A stretch of DNA of 13,406 nt, from NCBI GenBank assembly GCA_030040815.1, contig JASHSZ010000137.1:1-13406 (forward strand), given 5' to 3'. The translations under genes were made by a program, and so were the position numbers. Position 1 is the stretch's first letter. The number at the start of each line of letters is the position of its first letter. Below, piece after piece: positions 5,346 through 11,465 of the stretch. Below the pieces are notes generated by a model. That model was not told where the DNA came from. It was given only the letters and a program-made list of their open reading frames with translations, and made no database searches. The stretch comes from Streptosporangiaceae bacterium (GTDB lineage Bacteria; Actinomycetota; Actinomycetes; Streptosporangiales; Streptosporangiaceae).

Positions 5346-7298
5346 ATGGTTGCGGAGTCAGCGCTGGCGCCTGCGTCAGGAGAGCCTCGCTGGCGCCGCC
5401 TCATGACGCCGTGGCGTTCGCCGGCGGATCAGCCCACCTGGGTCCGGCCTGCGCTGCTCGCCGTCGCCGCCCTCGCTGCCGTCGCGTACGGCTGGGGAAT
5501 GGCAGGCGCCAGCGTCGAGTCGTTCTACGGTGCCGCTGCCCGCAGCATGTCCGAGAGCTGGCACGACTTCATCTTCGGCGCGTTCGATCCGGCCGGTACC
5601 GTCACCGTCGACAAGCTGCCAGGCGCGCTCTGGGTGCAGGCCCTGTCGCTGCGGGCCTTCGGCTTTCACATCTGGGCTCTGGTCCTGCCACAAGTCGTGG
5701 AGGGCGTGCTCACCATCCTGGTGCTGTACCGGGCGGTGCGTCGGATGGCCGGGCCGGCGGCCGGCCTGACGGCCGCGGTCGTGCTCGCCGTCACGCCGAT
5801 CACCGTGCTGCTGGGCCGGGGCAACGTGTCGGACTCGCTGCTGATCCTGCTGCTCGTGCTCGCCGCCGACGCCACGACCGCCGCGCTGCTCAGCGGCTCG
5901 CTGCGGCAATTGGTGCTCGCGGGTGTCTGGGTCGGCCTGGCATTCCAGGCCAAGATGATCGAGGCCTGGCTTGTCTTGCCCGCGCTGGCCGCCGCCTACC
6001 TGCTCGCAGCGCCCGCAGCGCGGCTGCGCACCCGGTACGCGCACGTCGCGCTGGCGGGGCTGGTCACGGTCGTGGTCTCCCTATGCTGGATGACCGCCGT
6101 CTCGCTCGTCCCGTCCCATGACCGGCCCTACGTGGACGGCACCGCGAACGACTCGGTGTACACGCAGGTCTTCTATTACAACGGCCTTGGTCGGCTCACC
6201 GGGAACTGGGCCAACGTCGCCGGGCCGCCATCGCCGATCATCGTCGCGGCGGTGGAGCACGGGCAGCTGTTCAATGCCGAGACCCGTGGCATCAAGGCAA
6301 GCTGGCACCGGTTGCTGGCTGGCCCGTTCGCGGCCGACAGCAGCTGGCTGCTGCTGGCTGCCGTCGTCGCCGCAGTGGCCGTGCTCATCTCGCGACGCCA
6401 CCAGGGCAGACGCGACCCGCTGCGCGCCGCCGTCGTGCTGTGGGGCGGCTGGTGGCTGGTCCTTGCGGTCTTCTTCAGCGTTGGCACGTATCTGAACTCG
6501 TACTACGTCGCGGCGCTCGTGCCCGCCGTCGGCGCGCTGTGCGGCATCGGCGTTGCCGCGTGCGGACCACGTCCGTGGTCGGCAAGGGTGCGCCTGATCG
6601 TGGCGGCGACGGTTCTCGGCTGCGCTGGCTACGGCGCCTACCTGATGGCCGGGACTGCATCCGGCCCGGCGGTGCTCACCGTAATGGCGCTGACCGTGGC
6701 GGGGATCGCCGCCGGTCAGCTGATGCTGCCTGCCCTGGGCAAGAGCGGGCAGCTCACCGCGGTCGGCTGCGCCTGCGCGGCGATGCTCTTGCTGCCCGCG
6801 GCAGCGTCGGTGAGCTGTGTCATCAGCGAGCTCGGCCCGTTTGACACCCCGTTCGAGTCGTCGCATGCCGTGCATGTCAGCCACGCTCTGGCCGCCGCCG
6901 CGCCGGCGCTGACCATGGCAGTCCAGCGGCTTGAGCTCGAGACGCCACCCGGTGACGCTCTGTTCGCCGCCGATACCTCAGGGCTCGCGCAGAACTACAT
7001 CCTGTACAGCGGCAGGGAGGTGCTGCCGATCGGCGGATACCTCGGCAACGTGCCGGCCCCGACGCTGGCCACGCTCCAGGCCGACATCAGACGCGGCTAC
7101 GTGCGGGCATTCGTGCTGCCGGTGTCGCCGTCCGGTCACGACCCGCGGGTGCAGTGGATCGAATCGCACTGCATCAGGCAGCCGCGGCCTCCGCACCACC
7201 GTCCGCGCCCGTACGCGACGTTCCTCTGCGAGTCTGGCCCCATACCGCTGCCCGCGGTGCCGGTTCCGGCAACCGCTCCGAGCGTTGAACCTGGCTGA
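5346..7298 (+). CDS. GT39 (ArnT/PMT-like) integral-membrane glycosyltransferase
   Basis: Predicted to transfer a sugar from a polyprenyl-phosphate carrier to an acceptor on the outer face of the membrane. The long hydrophobic protein (650 residues from this start) has many transmembrane segments. It begins with a first TM (LLAVAALAAVAYGWGMAGA) followed by a periplasmic-type loop VESFYGAAARSMSESWHDF. FGAFDPAGTVTVDKLPGALW and then VQALSLRAFGFH is the conserved core of actinobacterial GT39 proteins, and RGNVSDSLLILLLVLAADAT and GLAFQAKMIEAWLVLPAL are also characteristic. After the last TM, around 6830, a soluble C-terminal part ends in a proline-rich tail. The frame opens at 5229, but ATG 5346 has GGAG 4 nt upstream and lies past the AT-rich promoter patch. 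ATG 5403 is a further option. The acceptor is unknown. Confidence 0.88.
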   Translation: MVAESALAPASGEPRWRRLMTPWRSPADQPTWVRPALLAVAALAAVAYGWGMAGASVESFYGAAARSMSESWHDFIFGAFDPAGTVTVDKLPGALWVQALSLRAFGFHIWALVLPQVVEGVLTILVLYRAVRRMAGPAAGLTAAVVLAVTPITVLLGRGNVSDSLLILLLVLAADATTAALLSGSLRQLVLAGVWVGLAFQAKMIEAWLVLPALAAAYLLAAPAARLRTRYAHVALAGLVTVVVSLCWMTAVSLVPSHDRPYVDGTANDSVYTQVFYYNGLGRLTGNWANVAGPPSPIIVAAVEHGQLFNAETRGIKASWHRLLAGPFAADSSWLLLAAVVAAVAVLISRRHQGRRDPLRAAVVLWGGWWLVLAVFFSVGTYLNSYYVAALVPAVGALCGIGVAACGPRPWSARVRLIVAATVLGCAGYGAYLMAGTASGPAVLTVMALTVAGIAAGQLMLPALGKSGQLTAVGCACAAMLLLPAAASVSCVISELGPFDTPFESSHAVHVSHALAAAAPALTMAVQRLELETPPGDALFAADTSGLAQNYILYSGREVLPIGGYLGNVPAPTLATLQADIRRGYVRAFVLPVSPSGHDPRVQWIESHCIRQPRPPHHRPRPYATFLCESGPIPLPAVPVPATAPSVEPG

Positions 7299-7354
7299 TA
7301 CCGGACGTCTCCCCCCGGTGAGTCGCTGCGCTGCGCGAGGGCGCGCCTGTTCGC

Positions 7355-8167
7355 CTAGCGCATCCGGACGATGTTCCCCGTGATCATCGAAGCCTGGGGA
7401 GAGCAGAGCAGCAGAATCACTCCGGCTACGTCCTCCGGGCGAGCGACATGGATGTGGTCATCGCTGTGGCTTACGAACTCCCGGACTTCATCGGTCACCC
7501 AGCCCGTGTCCGTGACCGGCGGATAGACCATGTTGGCAGCGACCCCGAGGCGTCCCAGCTCAACGGAGGCCGCCATTGTGTAGTTTTCCAGGGCAGCCTT
7601 GGCGGCTCCGTAGCTGAGCTCTCCCGGAAACCCCATGGGTCCGCCTGAGGTCAGGCCGATGATGCGTCCCCAGCTGGCCTGGCGCTCGATATGACGCCGG
7701 GCGAACTCGGCGATCATTAACGCGCCTGCGCGGGCATCGACGCCGAAGGTTTTGTCGAAGGTCTCGGCAGTGAGTGTGTCCGGTGACTTCTTGCCCGGGG
7801 CGCGGCGAGCAGCGAACGAGTCGTTGGCGCAGTGGCCAGTGGCGTTGTTGATCAGAATGTCGACGGGCCCAAAGGCCTGCTCAGCCTCGGCAAACAAGCG
7901 CGGTATAACGGAGTGATCGAGCAGGTCAGCCTCAACGGCCCGGGCCTGTCCGCCTTCCCCGATGATGCCGGCGGCCACGTCGTGGCCACTGCGGCCTCGG
8001 CGCTCTCGATAGGCGTCCGGATACTGGCTTGAGGCTTCAGTCCTCAGGTAGGTGATGAGCACGGCGGCGCCGTGGCGAGCGAGCAGGCGCGCCGTGGCTG
8101 CGCCGATGCCGTGATTGGCACCGGACACAACAGCTACGTGCCCGGTTAGGTCGGGTTGGACAGGCAT
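7355..8167 (-). CDS. Short-chain dehydrogenase/reductase (classical SDR)
   Basis: A 270-residue NAD(P)-dependent oxidoreductase of unknown substrate. The cofactor loop SGANHGIGAAT is at 15-25 (form GxxxGxG), followed by a longer than usual insert with RTEASSQYPDAYRERRG at 42-58. LINNAT at 105-110 is the NNAG-type motif, the catalytic Ser is in LTSGG (Ser174), and SYGAAK supplies Tyr186 and Lys190. The segment ARPEDVAGVILLLCSPQAS then ITGNIVRMR is the usual SDR ending. The ATG at 8167-8165 has a good site (GAGAGGAA) about 7 nt upstream. The gene converges on the GT39 gene with a 56-bp gap and diverges from the methyltransferase. Basic residues after the second strand leave NADPH as the likelier cofactor, but this is a guess. 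Confidence 0.9.
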   Translation of the reverse strand: MPVQPDLTGHVAVVSGANHGIGAATARLLARHGAAVLITYLRTEASSQYPDAYRERRGRSGHDVAAGIIGEGGQARAVEADLLDHSVIPRLFAEAEQAFGPVDILINNATGHCANDSFAARRAPGKKSPDTLTAETFDKTFGVDARAGALMIAEFARRHIERQASWGRIIGLTSGGPMGFPGELSYGAAKAALENYTMAASVELGRLGVAANMVYPPVTDTGWVTDEVREFVSHSDDHIHVARPEDVAGVILLLCSPQASMITGNIVRMR

Positions 8168-8291
8168 GCGTCAGTTCCTCTCGCGGGTCGAGGGTTTCCG
8201 GCGAATGATCAGGTGCCTGCCTGCCTGCCGCCGGCTCCGCAGTGTGACCGGCGTTCGGGAGTACCGACAGCGCTCAGACAACCGGGAGGTC

Positions 8292-8339
8292 CCGTGCTTC
8301 CACCGCCCTCAACGTCAGCATGGCTTGATGCTGGCACGG
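8292..8339. other. Nested inverted repeats in the SDR/methyltransferase divergent region
   Basis: CAGCAT (8316-8321) and ATGCTG (8328-8333) form a perfect inverted repeat around GGCTTG. Immediately outside on the right, GCACGG (8334-8339) pairs with CCGTGC at 8292-8297. This could be an operator or an RNA structure in the 272-bp divergent intergenic region, which otherwise contains only a TGCC tetranucleotide run near 8214-8229 and no gene. Confidence 0.35.
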
Positions 8340-8427
8340 TCACGGCCGCGCACGCACGCGAATTCTGGCCTTGAAAGAGCTAATCACCACCGCTGAATTG
8401 CGGTAGCTCAATGCCAGCGATGGAACG

Positions 8428-8433
8428 CATAAT
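8428..8433 (+). promoter_or_regulatory. Candidate -10 element for a leaderless methyltransferase transcript
   Basis: CATAAT is followed by GCGACA (6 nt) and the GTG start at 8440. There is no Shine-Dalgarno sequence at normal distance, which fits a leaderless mRNA. A -35 at the right distance is not clear (TTGCGG at 8398 is 24 nt away). Confidence 0.4.
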
Positions 8434-8439
8434 GCGACA

Positions 8440-9111
8440 GTGATCGACCCAGCCCAGGACGCCTTCGGTGTCGCTCTGCTCGACTATCTCGAAGGCAGGC
8501 ACGTGCCTGGACTCTTTCTCGAGGTGAAAGGCGGTTCCAGCGGTCCAGCCCTGCCTCCAGAATGGTTCTTCCGGAGCTTTGATTCGTGGGACTGGTGGGA
8601 GCGAGAAATCCTCCCCCTGGTCAGCAGCGGGCCGGTGCTGGACCTGGGAACCGGCGCTGGGCGGGCGGCGCTGTACTTCCAGCAGCGAGGGCTCCCGGTC
8701 ACTGCCGTCGACGCCTCGCCCGGCGCAGTGGAGGTCTGCCGCCGGCGAGGCGTAGCTGACGTTCGCCTGGGCGACGCGAACGACCCGCCACGGGATAGAT
8801 GCTGGGCCGCTGTCCTGCTCTTGTGCGGCAACCTCGGCCTGGGCGGCTCATGGGAAGGCAGCCGCGAGCTACTGACGCGACTCGCAGAACTCGCCGCGCC
8901 CGGAGCTGTCTTGGTAGGTGACTCGGTCAATCCCACCGGCGCGCCCCAGGTCGACCTGCGCATCCGCTACAAGCACCTCATCACACCCTGGTGGTCGCAG
9001 TACAACATCCCCGCCGAGCGAATGACCGCCCTTGTCGATGGCACGGGCTGGGCAATCGATAGGCACCTGCAGGAGGGCGAAGATCACGCTGTCCTGCTGT
9101 GTCGAACGTAA
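8440..9111 (+). CDS. Class I SAM-dependent methyltransferase
   Basis: A 223-residue enzyme expected to methylate a small molecule using S-adenosylmethionine. Motif I is PVLDLGTGAGRAALYF at 65-80 (the SAM glycine loop). The acidic residue binding the ribose is Asp91 in VTAVDASPGAVEVCRRRG, motif II-like DVRLGDANDPP is at 107-117, and LLLCGNLGLGG at 126-136 takes the place of motif IV. The N-terminal 60 residues contain a tryptophan-rich stretch (FDSWDWWEREILPL) and probably form the acceptor lid. WWSQYNIPAERMTALVDGTG near the C-terminus resembles proteins of this subfamily. The GTG start is chosen because the frame begins there and a -10-like box sits 6 nt before it. It stands alone on its strand, and the acceptor is unknown. 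Confidence 0.86.
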   Translation: MIDPAQDAFGVALLDYLEGRHVPGLFLEVKGGSSGPALPPEWFFRSFDSWDWWEREILPLVSSGPVLDLGTGAGRAALYFQQRGLPVTAVDASPGAVEVCRRRGVADVRLGDANDPPRDRCWAAVLLLCGNLGLGGSWEGSRELLTRLAELAAPGAVLVGDSVNPTGAPQVDLRIRYKHLITPWWSQYNIPAERMTALVDGTGWAIDRHLQEGEDHAVLLCRT

Positions 9112-9404
9112 AGTGGTGCCAGGTCGCTGTGAAGCTTTCCTCAATCCACTCAGAATGGCTTGTATCTCGGTCGCGACTGACCCTGGCACTGCGCCCGGCA
9201 TGTGCCTAGGGAAAGCCAATCTCGGTGCACCGGACGAGCTGCGCAGATTATGTGACAGCAAGCCCGTCGAGTTGCGAAAAGAAGACCTAGCCGAGGCCTC
9301 TGGTATAGCCGACCCTGGTCCCGGCGGAGCGGGACTCGTGCTCAGCGGCGATCAGCCTGAGCGGCGCTGCCAGGCGGGGAGTTTGTCCGTGTCCGCCGTT
9401 CGGC
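9112..9404. other. Gene-free region with one stem-loop
   Basis: Frames through this stretch have mixed third-position composition and no recognised domain. The only clear structure is GTCCCG (9318-9323) and CGGGAC (9330-9335), a perfect 6-bp stem with a GCGGAG loop and no T-run. It could help end methyltransferase transcripts, about 200 bp downstream of that gene, but this is uncertain. Confidence 0.4.
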
Positions 9405-9434
9405 TTGCCGTGCGCCAAATTATGAAACTATGCT
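9405..9434 (+). promoter_or_regulatory. Promoter of the arsR-MFS operon
   Basis: TTGCCG (9405-9410), an 18-nt spacer and TATGCT (9429-9434) match the vegetative sigma consensus well for a high-GC genome. Transcription would start near 9441, about 30 nt before the GTG start of the regulator. Confidence 0.6.
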
Positions 9435-9444
9435 TTCGAAGCAT
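9430..9444. promoter_or_regulatory. Palindromic operator overlapping the -10 of the arsR-MFS promoter
   Basis: ATGCTT-TCG-AAGCAT is a perfect 6-bp inverted repeat with a 3-nt centre. It overlaps the -10 box and the expected transcription start, the place where a dimeric ArsR-type repressor would block RNA polymerase. Autorepression by the downstream gene product is the natural reading. Confidence 0.6.
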
Positions 9445-9470
9445 CTGCTTCACAAGGAGACCAACCCGCT

Positions 9471-10130
9471 GTGGGAAACTCGTCCGCGTCTCAAACCGCA
9501 GCCCCGCCGACTGACGAGGGTCGCGCTGCGCCGGGCACTCCCGGCAATCCGGCGAAGATCACCGATCCACGCGCGATGCGCGCGCTTGCCCACCCGGCCC
9601 GGCTGGCAATCATGGAGCACCTCGGGCTGGAAGGCCCGGCTACGGCTACCGAGTGCGCTGAGGTCGCCCGACTGTCTCCGTCTGCGTGCAGCTACCACCT
9701 GCGTGCGCTCGCCAAATACGGGTTTGTCGAGGAGGACCGGGAGAGCGCAGCCGACGGTCGCCACCGGCCGTGGCGTGCCAGGGCCGTTTCGTTTGACGTG
9801 GCGAGCGTGCCCGACCAGCCTCGCGCCGCGAGGCCAGCAGCCCGGCTGCTGCTGCAGGCCGCCCGTTCCCGCAGTGACCAGATCCGCGCGGACTACGAGG
9901 AGCGAGAGGCGGCATTTCCGCGGGAGTGGCGCGAGGCTGGTGGCTGGCTGCAGGACGTGCTGCACGTAACCCCGGCCGAGCTCGAGCAGCTTCGTCGCGA
10001 TGTGGGGGACCTGACTGATCGCTACCGCCGGCTTGACCCGGCCGACCGACCCGCTGATACGCGGCGGGTGCTCGTGGTGCTCGACCTCGTTCCCTGGTTC
10101 GACCCGAGCGACGCGAAGGGTTCACGATGA
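9471..10130 (+). CDS. ArsR-family (HTH_20-type) transcriptional regulator
   Basis: A 219-residue winged-helix DNA-binding protein, probably the repressor of its own operon with the exporter. After a flexible, low-complexity N-terminus (about 30 residues) comes DPRAMRALAHPARLAIMEHL at 32-51, the classic first helices of ArsR proteins. ATATECAEVARLSPSACSYH at 57-76 and LRALAKYGFVEE at 77-88 form the helix-turn-helix and recognition helix. DGRHRPWRA at 96-104 is the wing. The remaining 110 residues are helical and charged, as in ArsR-like regulators of MFS drug exporters, and would dimerise or sense the ligand. No CxC metal site is seen, so arsenic or metal sensing is unlikely. The GTG at 9471 follows AAGGAGA (9454-9460) by 10 nt. 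The stop overlaps the MFS start by 4 nt. Confidence 0.87.
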   Translation: MGNSSASQTAAPPTDEGRAAPGTPGNPAKITDPRAMRALAHPARLAIMEHLGLEGPATATECAEVARLSPSACSYHLRALAKYGFVEEDRESAADGRHRPWRARAVSFDVASVPDQPRAARPAARLLLQAARSRSDQIRADYEEREAAFPREWREAGGWLQDVLHVTPAELEQLRRDVGDLTDRYRRLDPADRPADTRRVLVVLDLVPWFDPSDAKGSR

Positions 10131-11434
10131 GGTGGTCAGGCCGCCTGCGCGCTGCAGTCAGCAGCGGCCCGCTCGCCGACGGCAACTTCCGGCTGCTCAC
10201 CGGCGGGCAGGTCACGTCGACGGTCGGTGACTACTGCTACGCGGTCGCACTGCCCTGGCTCGTGCTGTCTGGTCACGGCGGCCCGACCCTGCTCGGCACC
10301 GTGCTGGCCTGCTACGGCGTCCCCCGCGTGGTCGCGCTGCCCGCGGGGGGCGTGCTCGCCGACCGGCTCGGGCCACGCAGGATCATGCTCATCGCCGACA
10401 CCGCCCGCGCGATCCTGGCGGGGTTGCTCATGCTAGTGGCCGCCCGACACGTGACTGCGATCGCCGTGCTCGGGCCGATCGCGGTCGGTCTGGGCGCGGG
10501 CGAGGGACTGTTCTTGCCGGCCGCCAACTCGATCATGCCGTCACTGCTGGTGCCGGACCGCCTCGCCGCGGGCAACGCGATCAACATGGCCGCGCTGCAG
10601 GCAGGCTCGGTGCTCGGTCCGGTGCTTGGCGGTGTGATGGTGGCAGCAGCAGGCTCGGTGCCAGCGTTCGCGGTCGACGCGGCAAGCTTCGCGGTCTCGG
10701 CCGTGACGCTGGCTCTCCTCCGGCTGAACCGGGCCGCGACGGCTCCGGCTGAGGCCGCCGAGAGCGCTGCGAAAGAGGGCGCCACCCGGCCGGCCCAGGG
10801 GATGGAAGCAGCCCCCGGTCTCTGGCAGTTTGTCCGGCGGGAACGTGTGCTCAAGCTGCTCATGTTGATCGTCCTGGTAGCGAACTTGGGGCTGGCCGGG
10901 ACGTTCGAGGTGGCAATGCCGGCGCTCGCGCACGCGCGATGGGGCGCCGGCGGTTATGGGTCACTGCTCGCGTGCATCGGCGTCGGGACGGTGGCAGGGA
11001 CGCTGGGCTCGGTGCGAGCCACCCGGCTGCGCAGGCCGGCCGTTACCGCGGATCTCGCGTTCCTGATCTGCGCCGCCGGCATCACGGCGATGCCGTTCCT
11101 CGGCGGGCTGCCCGGCGCCGCGGGGGCGGCCCTGCTGCTCGGTGTCGGCATGGGTTTCGGCAACACCGTTATGATCACGCTCGCCCAGCAGTGGGCACCT
11201 AGCGAGCTGCTCGGCCGGGTGATGAGCCTGATCATGGTGTGCGCGATCGGTTCGTTCCCGGTTAGCACGGCGCTGACCGGCGTGCTCGTCCACGTCCTCG
11301 GGCCGCCGCCGTTCTTCATCATCGCCGGGGTCGGCCTGGCCGCAGCAGTTCTCGGCGCGCTCAGCCAGCCGGTGTTCCGCGCGTTCGGCGCGTCCGACTT
11401 CGAACCCGCGGCGGAGCTAGCGCCCAGTCTGTGA
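10127..11434 (+). CDS. MFS exporter (MFS_3/EntS-like, probable drug efflux)
   Basis: A 435-residue proton-coupled membrane transporter with about 12 TM helices. NFRLLTGGQVTSTVGDYCYA at 20-39 is the start typical of this exporter subgroup. The loop between TM2 and TM3 carries motif A (GGVLADRLGPRRIML at 74-88). GAGEGLFLPAANSIMPSLLV, DRLAAGNAINMAALQAGSVL and then GPVLGGVMVAAAG around TM4-6 are also characteristic. A charged central loop (near 200-230) separates the halves. ATG at 10127 overlaps the regulator stop (ATGA), so translation is coupled. Regulation is expected from the palindrome at 9430-9444. An antibiotic is the likeliest substrate given the ArsR partner and the neighbouring ribosomal protection gene, but the sequence alone does not define it. 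Confidence 0.88.
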   Translation: MRWSGRLRAAVSSGPLADGNFRLLTGGQVTSTVGDYCYAVALPWLVLSGHGGPTLLGTVLACYGVPRVVALPAGGVLADRLGPRRIMLIADTARAILAGLLMLVAARHVTAIAVLGPIAVGLGAGEGLFLPAANSIMPSLLVPDRLAAGNAINMAALQAGSVLGPVLGGVMVAAAGSVPAFAVDAASFAVSAVTLALLRLNRAATAPAEAAESAAKEGATRPAQGMEAAPGLWQFVRRERVLKLLMLIVLVANLGLAGTFEVAMPALAHARWGAGGYGSLLACIGVGTVAGTLGSVRATRLRRPAVTADLAFLICAAGITAMPFLGGLPGAAGAALLLGVGMGFGNTVMITLAQQWAPSELLGRVMSLIMVCAIGSFPVSTALTGVLVHVLGPPPFFIIAGVGLAAAVLGALSQPVFRAFGASDFEPAAELAPSL

Positions 11435-11441
11435 CGAGCCA

Positions 11442-11454
11442 GGCTGCCGCAGCC
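11442..11454. terminator. Small hairpin between the convergent MFS and ribosomal protection genes
   Basis: GGCTG-CCG-CAGCC is a perfect 5-bp GC-rich stem with a 3-nt loop in the 31-bp gap between the two convergent genes. It could act as a bidirectional transcription stop, but it is short and lacks a T-run on either side. Confidence 0.3.
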
Positions 11455-11465
11455 GCCATGAGTGA

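Noticed and set aside
5376..6884. Two long minus-strand frames under the GT39 gene (5376-6044 and 6081-6884)
   Set aside because: Low-complexity translations full of Arg, Gln, Gly and His are typical antisense shadows of a GC-rich membrane protein gene.
8214..8229. TGCC tetranucleotide run
   Set aside because: Four units only, intergenic, and not positioned to phase-vary a gene. Probably chance in GC-rich DNA.
9032..9514. 160-codon plus-strand frame between methyltransferase and regulator
   Set aside because: Mixed codon third positions, no recognised domain, and overlap with both flanking genes and with the promoter and operator of the regulator.
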